Part shown: one piece after another, positions 8,486 to 17,255 of the stretch
Numbering within the stretch: position 1 is the first letter of the stretch
Layout of the letters: each line of letters begins with the position of its first letter
IMG/VR virus record: IMGVR_UViG_3300042691_011692
Coordinates: 1 to 56,820 of that record
Reading direction: 5' to 3' (one strand)
Length of the DNA stretch: 56,820 nucleotides
Source: a virus
Made by a program: the position numbers and the translations under genes
Notes under the pieces: generated by a model
Told to the model about the DNA's origin: nothing
What the model saw: only the letters and a program-made list of their open reading frames with translations
The model's database searches: none

Positions 8486-9562
8486 ATGACTACGAACCTT
8501 ACTGGCAGCAAGATCAAAGATACCTACGCGCAGGTTCTGCACGTCGATGGTGGCGTTAATGGGTCTGAGAAGACTGTCTATGATGGCGATGGATCACCTT
8601 CGGCGCTCAAGATCAGTACGACGTCTGCTTCGGTCGGAAACATCCGCCTTAATTTGAACACAATTTCACCTATCACAGGCAGCCTGACGCTGACGAACGT
8701 CGCTGTTACGAGTGGTACGATTACAGGCATCACTGATCTTGCTGTGGCCGATGGCGGAACTGGTGCTTCGACAGCCGCAGATGCACGGACCAACCTTGGC
8801 CTTGGGACGATTGCTACGCAGAACGCTAACAGTGTTTCGATCACTGGCGGTTCGATTACAAACGTTACGTTTACTGGTAGTTTCACAGGTATCTCGTCAA
8901 TCACATCCGACGCCTTTTCTACGGGCAACACGACGACGGGTGTGACGCTATCCAACAACGATCTTCTTGCTGACGGTACTGACGCTGATATTGATATTGA
9001 CCTGATTCCAAAAGGGACAGGTAAGACTAACGTCGGCAACGCGAGCATCACCACTGGTGAAGTGGCGTTTAACACAATCACGAACAGGGCTTATGCGTCA
9101 TTTTATGACGCAGGTGTTACGGACCAGACCGGCAGTACGACTGATAAAACCGCAGTAAAGTGGGCGACTGCTGCTGTTGCAGGCGCTGGTATTACAGTTG
9201 CTAGTAACAGCCGTATCACACTAGCAGCAGCCGGAACTTACAGGTTCAACGTTAGCCTTCAGTTTATCAACGTAGAAAATGCAGACCACGAAGTTGTTGT
9301 GTGGTTCGCTAAGAACGGCACGAATATCGCAAGCAGTGCGTCTAAGGTTGTTGTCCCGGCGTCGAGCACTGGCGGTACGCAGTTGTTTGCAATGGAAATC
9401 TTTGAGACTGTCGCTGCGAACGACTATATCGAAGTATACTGGTATCCTGAAGATACCGATGTTAAACTGCACTACATCGCACCTGTTGTGGCTAACCCTG
9501 GTGTTACCCCAGCTATTCCCGCCGTACCGCCTGCAATCGTCGTCGTTGAAAGGATTGCGTAA
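8486..9562 (+). CDS. Fibre-like structural protein with C1q/TNF-like tip
   Basis: This 358-residue protein has three visible parts: a Thr/Ser/Gly-rich N-terminal region, a fibre motif GGTGASTAADARTNLGLG near residues 93-110, and a C-terminal domain from about residue 200 with AAGTYRFNVSLQF, HEVVVWFAKNGTNI and DYIEVYWYPEDTDV. That pattern matches the jelly-roll of C1q/TNF-like trimerising domains found on phage fibres. It probably forms a trimeric head or tail appendage. It overlaps the next gene by one base. Confidence 0.7.
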   Translation: MTTNLTGSKIKDTYAQVLHVDGGVNGSEKTVYDGDGSPSALKISTTSASVGNIRLNLNTISPITGSLTLTNVAVTSGTITGITDLAVADGGTGASTAADARTNLGLGTIATQNANSVSITGGSITNVTFTGSFTGISSITSDAFSTGNTTTGVTLSNNDLLADGTDADIDIDLIPKGTGKTNVGNASITTGEVAFNTITNRAYASFYDAGVTDQTGSTTDKTAVKWATAAVAGAGITVASNSRITLAAAGTYRFNVSLQFINVENADHEVVVWFAKNGTNIASSASKVVVPASSTGGTQLFAMEIFETVAANDYIEVYWYPEDTDVKLHYIAPVVANPGVTPAIPAVPPAIVVVERIA

Positions 9563-9816
9563 TGGCCAAGACTCCAGCATGGCAGCGCAAAGAGGGTAAG
9601 AATCCGGAAGGCGGGTTGAACGCCAAAGGTCGAGCTTCCTACAATCGCGCTAACCCTGACAAGCCTGGACTTAAGCCACCTCAGCCGGAAGGCGGCGCTC
9701 GTAGAGATTCATTCTGCGCTAGAATGCAAGGTATGAAGAAGAAGCTCACGAGTAAGAAAACTGCGAATGATCCAAACTCTCGTATCAATAAATCTTTGAG
9801 AGCGTGGAACTGCTGA
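9562..9816 (+). CDS. Small basic conserved phage protein (DUF6321-like)
   Basis: This 84-residue, strongly basic protein contains AWQRKEGKNPEGGLNAKGRASYNR and KPPQPEGGARRDSFCARMQGM. I recognise this signature from small phage proteins named DUF6321. Its function is unknown. It starts a cluster of four very small basic genes between the structural genes, and the clustering suggests a virion-associated or DNA-associated role. Confidence 0.75.
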   Translation: MAKTPAWQRKEGKNPEGGLNAKGRASYNRANPDKPGLKPPQPEGGARRDSFCARMQGMKKKLTSKKTANDPNSRINKSLRAWNC

Positions 9817-9977
9817 TGAAAACCCCAGTCTGGAAGAAGCCTCGTCCGAAGGGCCTCGGCGCACCGCAGAAGCTTACTTCAACTCAAAAGGCTGCGGCTA
9901 AGGCAGCAGCAGTAAGAGCTGGCAGGCCCTATCCAAACCTTGTTGACAATATGCGAGCAGCAAAGAAAGGAAAGTAA
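9816..9977 (+). CDS. 53-residue basic protein
   Basis: The ATG overlaps the preceding stop (TGATG). The product (MKTPVWKKPRPKGLGAP, ending MRAAKKGK) is rich in Lys, Ala and Pro. No family is recognised. Tight packing and a continuous frame support it as a real gene. Confidence 0.6.
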   Translation: MKTPVWKKPRPKGLGAPQKLTSTQKAAAKAAAVRAGRPYPNLVDNMRAAKKGK

Positions 9978-9978
9978 C

Positions 9979-10110
9979 ATGGCCAAGAAGTCTTACGCGC
10001 AGTTGGAGCGCGCCGAAGAGAAGATTGAGATGCAGAAGAAGAAACTGAAGAAGGCTGAGATGGCCCAGACTATCCAGAAGGCCGTGAAGTCGGCAATGAA
10101 GAAGAAGTAA
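9979..10110 (+). CDS. 43-residue Lys-rich coiled-coil peptide
   Basis: The ATG lies one base after the previous stop and follows GAAAGGAAAG. The product is about one-third Lys with heptad-like spacing (YAQLERAEEKIEMQKKKLKKAE), so it should form a charged helix or coiled coil. Its function is unknown. It could bind DNA or RNA inside the virion. Confidence 0.6.
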   Translation: MAKKSYAQLERAEEKIEMQKKKLKKAEMAQTIQKAVKSAMKKK

Positions 10111-10111
10111 T

Positions 10112-10372
10112 ATGGAACGCTGGCTTCGGCATAAGCAGCACGGTACGATCTACGGTTGGGACCCTATCCTTGCGGCTAACCCCAAGGTTGAGGAAGTGAC
10201 CGAGCAAGAGGCGTTTCCTGAGAAGTTTATCACGCCGCATGTCGAGCAGCAGATAAAGAAGGCTCGTGGTAGACCAAAGAAACTTGACCTTACAACTGTT
10301 GATATTCCTGAAAAACTGGTGTACAATAACCCCGTACTCAATGCGGACGCGTCGAGAAGGTTACCTAAATGA
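10112..10372 (+). CDS. Hypothetical 86-residue protein with AT-hook-like motif
   Basis: The protein begins MERWLRHKQHGTIYGWDP and contains KKARGRPKKLDL, in which GRPKK resembles an AT-hook core (GRP flanked by basic residues). It overlaps the following adaptor gene by four bases. I have seen similar proteins with a YGWDP-type start in podovirus-like genomes. The function is not known. Confidence 0.65.
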   Translation: MERWLRHKQHGTIYGWDPILAANPKVEEVTEQEAFPEKFITPHVEQQIKKARGRPKKLDLTTVDIPEKLVYNNPVLNADASRRLPK

Positions 10373-11034
10373 CGCCTGCTGACATCATTGCTGAGGTCCG
10401 CGCACTGGTGCAGGACAATCTGGCTCCGTATCGGTACACAGATACGGTGCTTCTCGGCTTTGTCAACCAGGCGCTCAAGCGTATGTCGATGTTGCGTCCT
10501 GACTTGTTTGGTGTTATAGGTGAGATTCCCACGCAGGCGGGGAACTCGGTGCAACAGCTACCGGTGGGGGCCTTCCGACTCATTGATATCTTTCAGGTTA
10601 AGGACGGTGATGTTGTCACTGAAGTAGACCGGGAGACAATGAGTCGGAATGCGCCGGGCTGGATGTCCGAAGCCGCTGGCACGCCTGTGAACTTTATGCG
10701 GCACGTAAAGAATCCAGATCAGTTTTTCTTGTACCCGCGTCCTTCTTCTAATGTTGTATTGATTGGCGAGTACGCCCAAGTCCCGACCGATTACGGTCTG
10801 GCTGATGAAATTGTAGCGCCACCTTCGGCGTTCTTCCCAGCGCTTGTTGATTGCACAGTATTCCTTTCACAATCAGTCGATAATGAGCACGTCAACTCTG
10901 GTCGTGCAAAATTGTTTCTAGATAGCTTTGTTCAAGCGCTGGGAGCCTCGTTGCAGAGCCGTGCTGTAACTGACACAAAGGCGGCTGGTATGAAGCCGTC
11001 GCGCCGCTCTACTGAGGTTGGGGAGGTCATCTAA
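10369..11034 (+). CDS. Head-tail adaptor protein (DUF6682-like)
   Basis: This 221-residue protein starts TPADIIAEVRALVQDNLAPYRYTDTVLLGFVNQALKRM, a helical pattern shared by phage adaptor proteins that dock on the portal ring, including the family I know as DUF6682. A later HxxxxPDQFFLYPRP motif and a helical bundle with SxRAxLFLDSF fit the same fold. It likely links the portal to the tail, together with the next gene. The genes overlap: ATGA at the start and TAATG at the end. Confidence 0.75.
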   Translation: MTPADIIAEVRALVQDNLAPYRYTDTVLLGFVNQALKRMSMLRPDLFGVIGEIPTQAGNSVQQLPVGAFRLIDIFQVKDGDVVTEVDRETMSRNAPGWMSEAAGTPVNFMRHVKNPDQFFLYPRPSSNVVLIGEYAQVPTDYGLADEIVAPPSAFFPALVDCTVFLSQSVDNEHVNSGRAKLFLDSFVQALGASLQSRAVTDTKAAGMKPSRRSTEVGEVI

Positions 11035-11801
11035 TGGACCGAGAGTTTACGACGCTGCTCTCTAAGATCAGCCCTAGTGTCCCCGGTTGCCCCCGTCCTT
11101 TGATCCTTCAAGCCGCGCGTGACGCGGCTATTCGCGTTTGTGAGCGCACACTTCTGTGGCGGTATACGCCGCCTAAGTTCGACCTTCTTCCCGGTGTGCA
11201 TGAATACTTCTACGAGAAGCCGATTAATACTGCTGTACATACATTGTTCGATGCAATGCTGAACGACTCGCCGCTTGAGCGACTGACGCTTGAGCAGGCG
11301 CTATATGCTTATCCGGCTTGGGCTGATCTGTACAGTGGCGAGTCTCCGGAGACCCTTTGGTCCGAGACGCCTGAGAGCACGTTTAACTCTGATGAGTATA
11401 ACGAAGCGCAGTTCAATCAGTCGTCTACGTTTACGATGCCTGCGGCAGTTGTCGCTGCTGGTTCTGAGCCACGTTCGGTTTGTCAGCTAACGCCTGACAA
11501 GTATGTCGTTCTGCCTATGCCGGATGACGCTAAGACCTATACGGTGCGGTTGTTCTGTGCGCTCAAGCCGAAGCGCAATGCGACTGGGATGGATTCTAAT
11601 GTCCTCGACGAGCTTGAGGATGTCATTGTTCACGCTGCTTTGCAGCAGCTACTTGTTATGGGTAACGTCACCTGGAGCGACCGCGAGCTTGCGGCGTACC
11701 ACGCAAAACAGGCTTTGTATCATGCGACCGAGCGGCGTGCTAGAGCCAACCTAGGTAATGCCCGTGGCGTTATGACTGTTCGCGCTCCGCTGTTCGCCTA
11801 A
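11034..11801 (+). CDS. Second connector or tail-tube-type structural protein
   Basis: This 255-residue protein directly follows the adaptor gene. It has a helical N-terminus (LILQAARDAAIRVCERTLLWRY), a beta-rich middle (KFDLLPGVHEYFYEKP), and a C-terminal helical segment (DELEDVIVHAALQQLLVMGN). This order resembles structural proteins at the neck of podoviruses. The ATG overlaps the upstream stop, which suggests coupled synthesis. The specific family is not certain. Confidence 0.6.
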   Translation: MDREFTTLLSKISPSVPGCPRPLILQAARDAAIRVCERTLLWRYTPPKFDLLPGVHEYFYEKPINTAVHTLFDAMLNDSPLERLTLEQALYAYPAWADLYSGESPETLWSETPESTFNSDEYNEAQFNQSSTFTMPAAVVAAGSEPRSVCQLTPDKYVVLPMPDDAKTYTVRLFCALKPKRNATGMDSNVLDELEDVIVHAALQQLLVMGNVTWSDRELAAYHAKQALYHATERRARANLGNARGVMTVRAPLFA

Positions 11802-11810
11802 GAGGAACCG

Positions 11811-13751
11811 ATGGCAATCCAATATAAAAACAACGCGGCCTCGACAACGACTAGCGCGATTTCGAGTATTGACACATCCGTCACGCTTGCAGCAGGGACG
11901 GGCAGCCGGTTCCCTGCGCTTGGCACTGGGGATTACTTCTACGCGACACTCGTATCGACGACTGGCGTATTTGAGATTGTCAAAGTAACTGCCCGTGCTG
12001 ACGATACGCTTACGATTGTGCGCGCGCAAGAAGGAACCTTAGCTGTCCAGTTCCCGGCTAACTCGCGCATTGAGCTTCGTGTTACTGCGCAGAACATTAT
12101 TGACGCGGCAGCACCTAAGACAACGGGGCCTTCGGCATCCGTAGATGGTGAGGTCGCGCTATTTGACAGCACAACCGGAAAACTGCTAAAGCGCGCTACT
12201 ACGACCGGAATGCTAAAAGCATCGTCGGGAGTACTTGCACAAGCTGTTGCTGGAACGGATTACCTCCCCCCTACCTATTCAGCTGTATCTGTTCTTGACT
12301 ACATTCCAGCCAATCTCCATGCGGCTATTCTTGACTATACGTCAACAACCGACGTGACGACCTACATTCAAGCTGCCCACGATGGTCAGGGTTCGTCAGG
12401 CTGCTCGCTGTATTTCCCGCCAGGCAAGTATCGTTTTGGAAGCGCGGTTACGCTGTCAAAGTCTGGCACGTATTTTTCCGATGGCATAGGTAGCGCCATC
12501 CTGGAGACATCAAGCGCATCGGCAGAAATCTTTACGATTACCGGACAGTTTATTGAGGTACGAGGGTTTAAATACGTCTCGTCAGTTACGCGCACGTCCG
12601 GGGCTTACATCAACGAAACAGGCAATCGCGCTTATATCCGCGATTTCTGGATGGAAGATTTTTTTGTCGGCATTGTGACATCAGGCACGTCTGTAACTAT
12701 TGAGTCCGGATGGATGCTGGACGGAGTTGCCACTAATGGTGTTGGAATCGTTGTGATCGGTGGCGCTGATATTTCGATCCGTGACGTCACACTAGACGCA
12801 GCTGTGAACATAAACGCTGGCGTTAGGATTACAAACGGGCTTGATGCTACGATTGAGGATTGCAATTTCATACGCTGCAGTTATGGGCTCGACATTTTGC
12901 CTACAACAGGGCAGACAGTCGCCAGTGTGTGGGGCAACAATACGTTTTTTGACAATTGCGATTACGGCGTGAGGCTGGACTCGACCGGCGGAAATATCGT
13001 GCGGCTCATGTTTGACCAGTGCTGGTTTTCTTCAGCAACGAATTATGGCGTCTTGCTAAGCAAATCTAGTGGCAGCCCTATTCTGTCTGGCGTAGAGTTT
13101 AATGATTGCCACTTTTACGACAACGGATCAGTCGGCTTCTACATTTTCGATCCGGCTTGGATCGACGTTAGTATCAATGGCGGCATTTTTGCTGGCAATG
13201 CTAGCACCGGCGTATCAGTCGCGGCAAACACAAACAAATTTTATGTTCGCGGCACTCGCATCGGCCCTTACGGTGATTTCGGCGCTAACGCGAATGGCAT
13301 TGTCGTCGAAGCAGGAACGTCTGACGATTACATTATTACTGATTGTGATCTTCGTGGTAACACGAGCGCCGCTCTTACTGATGGTGGCACCGGGACGAAT
13401 AAGATTGTCAAGGACAATCTTGGTGTACCCCTTAACCTGACGGGCACTCTGACGTTGGCTAACGGAGCTAACTCGAACTTGTCAATCTCAGGTGCAACCT
13501 ATCACCGAATAACTGGGCCTACAGGTGCGTTCTCAATCTCCGGCTTTGTCGCCCCCAGCGATGCGCGCGAGCTTATTGTACACAATTCGGTAGCGCAGGA
13601 CATGACATTGACCAACGACGCTACGTCTACTGCGGCTAATCGCATCCTGACTCTGACAGGCGCCGACGTGACGCTGACAGGCGTTAGCGCGGCACGATTT
13701 GTTTATTCGACTGCGGATAGTCGCTGGATACTCGTTGGTACGCAAGGATAG
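11811..13751 (+). CDS. Tailspike-like protein with beta-helix (copy 1)
   Basis: This 646-residue protein has a roughly 95-residue N-terminal anchor shared with the next gene (conserved SRFPALGTGDYFYATL and EIVKVTARADDTLTIVRAQEG). A linker follows, then a right-handed beta-helix region of the pectate-lyase type (about residues 150-560) containing YIQAAHDGQGSSGCSLYFPPGKYRF, which is the usual entry to such helices. No catalytic residues can be assigned by eye. It probably binds or cleaves host surface polysaccharide. The C-terminal part is a small beta domain. Confidence 0.8.
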   Translation: MAIQYKNNAASTTTSAISSIDTSVTLAAGTGSRFPALGTGDYFYATLVSTTGVFEIVKVTARADDTLTIVRAQEGTLAVQFPANSRIELRVTAQNIIDAAAPKTTGPSASVDGEVALFDSTTGKLLKRATTTGMLKASSGVLAQAVAGTDYLPPTYSAVSVLDYIPANLHAAILDYTSTTDVTTYIQAAHDGQGSSGCSLYFPPGKYRFGSAVTLSKSGTYFSDGIGSAILETSSASAEIFTITGQFIEVRGFKYVSSVTRTSGAYINETGNRAYIRDFWMEDFFVGIVTSGTSVTIESGWMLDGVATNGVGIVVIGGADISIRDVTLDAAVNINAGVRITNGLDATIEDCNFIRCSYGLDILPTTGQTVASVWGNNTFFDNCDYGVRLDSTGGNIVRLMFDQCWFSSATNYGVLLSKSSGSPILSGVEFNDCHFYDNGSVGFYIFDPAWIDVSINGGIFAGNASTGVSVAANTNKFYVRGTRIGPYGDFGANANGIVVEAGTSDDYIITDCDLRGNTSAALTDGGTGTNKIVKDNLGVPLNLTGTLTLANGANSNLSISGATYHRITGPTGAFSISGFVAPSDARELIVHNSVAQDMTLTNDATSTAANRILTLTGADVTLTGVSAARFVYSTADSRWILVGTQG

Positions 13752-13755
13752 CCTT

Positions 13756-15873
13756 ATGACAATCAAGCTCAAGAATAACGTGTCGGCGACGCTTGCGGCG
13801 GCTATCAGTGCGTCGGATGTCGGCCTTATTGTAGCAACGGGGCAGGGCGCTCGGTTCCCTTCGCTCGGCGCTGGTGAGTATTTCTACGGCACGTTGATTA
13901 GTTCCGGTGGTACTGTCGAAATTGTTAAAGTGACAGCACGTGTCGATGACACGATGACGATTGTCCGCGCCCAAGAAGGTTCGTCTGCTGATAGCTTTGC
14001 CGCTGGTGCGCGGTTCGAGCTTCGTGTGACGGCGCAGAGTGTTCTCGATGCTGCGTCGAATGCGGTTACTGATAGACTAGCGACGCAGGGCGAAGCCGAA
14101 GCTGGTACGAATAACACTGCTCTTATGACGCCGCTGCGTGTTGCGCAGCGTGGTACTGCAATGATTGCGTCTCAAGCAGAAGCTGAGACTGGTACCGACA
14201 ATACCAAAACAATGACGCCGCTGCGTGTTGCGCAGCGTGGTACTGCAATGATTGCATCTCAGGCAGAAGCTGAAGCAGGTTCTAACAATACCAAAACCAT
14301 GACGCCGCTGCGTGTTAAGCAGGCGGCCGAACTAGGTACTTACACGCCGACCGGTACGAGTTCTGTAGCTTCTACGATTCAGGCTAAGTTGCGGCGCTAC
14401 ACTGACGCTAAAGATTTCGGTGCCCTTGGTAACGACGCCAACGACGATACTGCTGAGCTTCAGGCTGCGCTTAACGCGGCGAACGGAGGAACTTGCTTCA
14501 TCCCTGATGGCACGTATCGTATATCTTCTGCCCTCACGGTACCTATTAACTGTGCCGTCCGCATGGCCAGCAACGCTGTTATCCGTGCGACTGTCGCCAT
14601 GGATGCAATCTTTATTACTAGTGAATCAGACAACCACATCAACAACTCCATCACTGGCGGTTATCTTGACTGTAATGATCTTGCTGATAGCGGTATCTGG
14701 GTAAAGTATTTCGATTCATTCTTGATCGACGGCGTAGAGATTCTTGACAATCTTGTTTATGGCGTTCGCCTTGGGCGCACTGCTGGTTCAGCGAGCTTCG
14801 CTGCGCATATCAACAATCTTCGTACGACACGTGCACTTGTTGCTGTTCCTACAGGTTCGGTTGGTATTTACTTTGAGAATGTCTCTGATTGCAGCGTGAT
14901 GCAGTCGTTCATCCAAGGGCAGCAGTACATTGTATCCGGTGCCGCAGGCACAGTGGTTAACAATACGTTTACGAGTGTACGTGGGCGCAACCTTTCAAAT
15001 CACGGTGACTTTGCTTCTGGTTTTGACATTACTGGTACAGACAACGTGCTGGTAGGATGCACAGTTGAGGGCGACGCTTCGTCGCAGGCTTTTCACTTAA
15101 ACGGCACGCGCAATACGCTTATCGGTTGCGCTACGAAACAATCTTCGTGGGGCACTGACAATACAGCACCTTGCGTAACCGTAGCAGCAAACTGCCATGC
15201 GGCAATTTCAAACTGCGTGTGGAAAGGTTATTCTGGTTCTGTACGCTGGCAGCTCGATGTGTCTTTGGGTTCTGGCGCTACGATGGATTATGTCGGCAAC
15301 CGTTCTATCAATGTTGTCACAACGACGTTCAATCCATTCCTTGGCGGCTACGCAACTGGAAGTGCACTGCTTACAGCAGGCACTGTTTCGAGCGCTGCAA
15401 ATCTCGCGCTTGTTCTGACAGGTTACACCGGTTTCCGTGGGATCATAATTGAGTTGACTGGATTCGTACCTGCTACCGATGGACAGGCGCTCAACCTCGA
15501 CTTCTCTACCGATGGCGGTTCGACATATATCAATAGCGGGTATAACTTTGCGCGCTCCAACGTCAACGACACCGGCACAGCTAGCGGCACTGGCAATGGT
15601 AACACAACGACAATTCCTTTGGCCGCTGCGGTAGGCAATGGAGCTACGGAAGGTTTCTCAGGTGCAATTAAACTGCTCGGCCAGACGACAACTACGCTCT
15701 GGCCGCGCGTTACGTGGGATGGGTACTTTATCGATAACACTGCAACGCCAGCTGGTATTCACGTAAATGGTGGTGCATCTAACGAAACTGCACAGGACAT
15801 CGACGCACTTCGTCTTTCGTTTGCGTCAGGTAACATCGCCAGCGGCTCGTACGCTGTATATGGACTGAGGTGA
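13756..15873 (+). CDS. Tailspike-like protein with beta-helix (copy 2)
   Basis: This 705-residue paralog of the upstream tailspike shares its N-terminal anchor (ARFPSLGAGEYFYGTL, EIVKVTARVDDTMTIVRAQEG). It then has two and a half copies of a 29-residue fibre repeat (TMTPLRVAQRGTAMIASQAEAE), followed by a pectate-lyase-like beta-helix that begins DFGALGNDANDDTAELQAALNAANGGTCFIPDG. The start at 13756 is preceded by AAGGA. An upstream in-frame ATG would add 19 residues with no better site. Two different receptor-binding tips on the same anchor could widen host range. Confidence 0.8.
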   Translation: MTIKLKNNVSATLAAAISASDVGLIVATGQGARFPSLGAGEYFYGTLISSGGTVEIVKVTARVDDTMTIVRAQEGSSADSFAAGARFELRVTAQSVLDAASNAVTDRLATQGEAEAGTNNTALMTPLRVAQRGTAMIASQAEAETGTDNTKTMTPLRVAQRGTAMIASQAEAEAGSNNTKTMTPLRVKQAAELGTYTPTGTSSVASTIQAKLRRYTDAKDFGALGNDANDDTAELQAALNAANGGTCFIPDGTYRISSALTVPINCAVRMASNAVIRATVAMDAIFITSESDNHINNSITGGYLDCNDLADSGIWVKYFDSFLIDGVEILDNLVYGVRLGRTAGSASFAAHINNLRTTRALVAVPTGSVGIYFENVSDCSVMQSFIQGQQYIVSGAAGTVVNNTFTSVRGRNLSNHGDFASGFDITGTDNVLVGCTVEGDASSQAFHLNGTRNTLIGCATKQSSWGTDNTAPCVTVAANCHAAISNCVWKGYSGSVRWQLDVSLGSGATMDYVGNRSINVVTTTFNPFLGGYATGSALLTAGTVSSAANLALVLTGYTGFRGIIIELTGFVPATDGQALNLDFSTDGGSTYINSGYNFARSNVNDTGTASGTGNGNTTTIPLAAAVGNGATEGFSGAIKLLGQTTTTLWPRVTWDGYFIDNTATPAGIHVNGGASNETAQDIDALRLSFASGNIASGSYAVYGLR
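14086..14326 (+). repeat. 87-bp tandem repeat inside tailspike gene
   Basis: Copies of an 87-bp (29-codon) unit begin at 14125, 14212 and 14299 (partial), and the sequence before 14125 is a diverged copy. The repeats are nearly identical, which indicates recent duplication or recombination within this fibre gene. Confidence 0.85.
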
Positions 15874-15880
15874 GCTTGCC

Positions 15881-16192
15881 ATGGCTGAGCCGCGTTTGCG
15901 CTGGGACTTTTCATTTGGCAACATAGTTAATCTTGTTGCACTTATCATCGCTGTTGGTGTATCCTGGGGAGTCATGTCCGAACGGAGTACCGCATCTCAG
16001 AAGCAAGTACAGGCTCTTGAGACCACTCTGACGAATATGATTTCTCAGAAACAGACTGAAGACGCAAAGCTTGAACTTCGTGTGCGCAACCTAGAGACCA
16101 ACCAAGCTAGGGCCGATGAGCGGCTGTCGAGCATTCTCCAGGTTCTTGGTCGTATCGAAGCGCGGCTTGAGCGGTTTGAAGTTAGAAAGTAA
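15881..16192 (+). CDS. Membrane-anchored coiled-coil protein of the lysis region
   Basis: This 103-residue protein has one N-terminal transmembrane segment (about residues 14-31, NIVNLVALIIAVGVSWGV) followed by a long coiled coil (residues 40-100, LETTLTNMISQKQTEDAKLELRVRNLETNQ). It starts the lysis cassette, just upstream of the endolysin. The topology would suit a holin partner, an antiholin or an accessory spanin-like factor. No specific family is recognised. Confidence 0.7.
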   Translation: MAEPRLRWDFSFGNIVNLVALIIAVGVSWGVMSERSTASQKQVQALETTLTNMISQKQTEDAKLELRVRNLETNQARADERLSSILQVLGRIEARLERFEVRK

Positions 16193-16203
16193 GGTAAGTT
16201 GCA

Positions 16204-16593
16204 ATGTTGAATAAACGATCCGAACGCAATCTCAAAGGTGTGCACCCTGACCTACAGAAGGTCATGCGCCGTGCGGCTGAGTTGCATTCGCCTGAGCTGA
16301 CGATTACTGAGGGTATGCGCACGGTCCAGCGACAGAAGGAGCTGGTGGCTAAGGGCGCGAGTAAAACGATGAACTCGCGGCACCTGACTGGTCACGCTGT
16401 TGACATTGCGTTTATCATTGACGGTGTTGCGCGATGGGACTGGCCGTTGTTCGCCGCTGCTGCGAAGACGATCAAGAAGGTTGCGAAAGAGATGAAAGTT
16501 CCCATTGTGTGGGGTGGGGATTGGAAGACGTTCAAGGATAGCCCGCACTTTGAGTTGGACCGTAGATACTATCCTGTTAAGAAGGGGAAGTGA
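16204..16593 (+). CDS. Endolysin, M15 family peptidase
   Basis: This 129-residue enzyme has the M15/VanY-type motif SRHLTGHAVD (zinc ligands H60 and D67) and the final ligand H115 in SPHFEL. It would be a zinc L-alanyl-D-glutamate or D-Ala-D-Ala-type peptidase that cuts peptidoglycan peptide stems at the end of infection. No signal peptide is seen, so it should need the adjacent holin to reach its substrate. Its length matches single-domain phage M15 endolysins. Confidence 0.9.
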   Translation: MLNKRSERNLKGVHPDLQKVMRRAAELHSPELTITEGMRTVQRQKELVAKGASKTMNSRHLTGHAVDIAFIIDGVARWDWPLFAAAAKTIKKVAKEMKVPIVWGGDWKTFKDSPHFELDRRYYPVKKGK

Positions 16594-16594
16594 C

Positions 16595-16768
16595 ATGCTG
16601 ACTGGTGAGCAGATTGCTGGCGTCATCCGTGCTATCGTGGCTGCTGTTGGTGGCTACTTCGTTGGTAAGGGTGTCATCGACGCTGATACGGTCGCTGCGA
16701 TTGGCGGTGGTCTTGCGACTGTGGGAACGGCCATCTGGTCGGTCTGGGCTAAGAAGCCGCAGGCATAA
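16595..16768 (+). CDS. Holin-like small membrane protein
   Basis: This 57-residue protein starts at the ATG following GAAGGGGAAG. It carries one or two hydrophobic Gly/Ala-rich helices (AGVIRAIVAAVGGYFVG and VAAIGGGLATVGTAIWSVWA) separated by a short Asp-containing turn, and ends in a basic tail KKPQA. Size, topology and position directly after the endolysin identify it as a probable holin that forms inner-membrane lesions. Confidence 0.75.
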   Translation: MLTGEQIAGVIRAIVAAVGGYFVGKGVIDADTVAAIGGGLATVGTAIWSVWAKKPQA

Positions 16769-16770
16769 CG

Positions 16771-17010
16771 ATGCTTCTCTATTCTACACTCTTGCTAGCT
16801 GTTACGTGTGGCGGGCTCCTGTGGCTGCTGCTCAAGCAGGCTAAAGCAAAAGGCCAAGAGGTAGAACGCCGACGTCAGGCCGAGCAAAAATTGATCGAGC
16901 TGAAAGATGATGTATCTAGGCTGCGCAAAACTCTCGAAGCTGAAGATCGTGAGCGCGCTCGGCTTGACGCTGGCGGGTTGCTCGCAGACGACGGGTACAA
17001 GAGAGATTAG
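16771..17010 (+). CDS. i-spanin (Rz-like)
   Basis: This 79-residue inner-membrane spanin has an N-terminal transmembrane helix (LLLAVTCGGLLWLLLKQ) followed by a charged coiled coil (QEVERRRQAEQKLIELKDDVSRLRKTLEAEDRERARL). Together with the outer-membrane lipoprotein nested in its 3' half, it would bridge the periplasm and fuse the two membranes in the last step of lysis. This points to a Gram-negative host. Confidence 0.85.
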   Translation: MLLYSTLLLAVTCGGLLWLLLKQAKAKGQEVERRRQAEQKLIELKDDVSRLRKTLEAEDRERARLDAGGLLADDGYKRD

Positions 17011-17113
17011 CTGTACTGTTTGGAAACCCATAACTTGGTCGTCAAAAGATACGCCGCAGACGATCCGAGAAGTAAAGCTCAACAACGTGCGGCGTAAAAC
17101 ATACTGCGAGTGA
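16907..17113 (+). CDS. o-spanin lipoprotein (Rz1-like), overlapping the i-spanin
   Basis: This 68-residue protein in the +1 frame overlaps the i-spanin gene by 104 bases and continues past it. A signal sequence ends in the lipobox LAGC, after which the mature lipoprotein (CSQTTGTREISC) follows with WKPITWSSKDTPQTIREVKLNN, a pattern I know from phage o-spanins. The start may be the ATG at 16907 or the next codon, also ATG. Cysteine lipidation would anchor it to the outer membrane. Confidence 0.85.
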   Translation: MMYLGCAKLSKLKIVSALGLTLAGCSQTTGTREISCTVWKPITWSSKDTPQTIREVKLNNVRRKTYCE

Positions 17114-17120
17114 GGCAGCC

Positions 17121-17255
17121 ATGATGAAGGGTAAGAAGTCCAAGCCTATGTCGTACGAGAAGGGCGGTATGGTGTTTAAGCCGTGTCCCGGTTGCCCGAA
17201 TCCTGCGAAGTGCAAGGCCGCTGGCAAGTGCATGAAGAAGGCTGGTAAGAAGTGA
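17121..17255 (+). CDS. 44-residue Cys-rich basic peptide
   Basis: The product begins MMKGKKSKPMSYEKGGMVFK and contains CPGCPNPAKCKAAGKC, four cysteines that could hold a zinc ion. It is Lys-rich. The stop overlaps the GTG start of the next gene (GTGA). No family is recognised. Small basic Cys-containing peptides like this recur next to tail genes in related phages as I remember them. Confidence 0.6.
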   Translation: MMKGKKSKPMSYEKGGMVFKPCPGCPNPAKCKAAGKCMKKAGKK

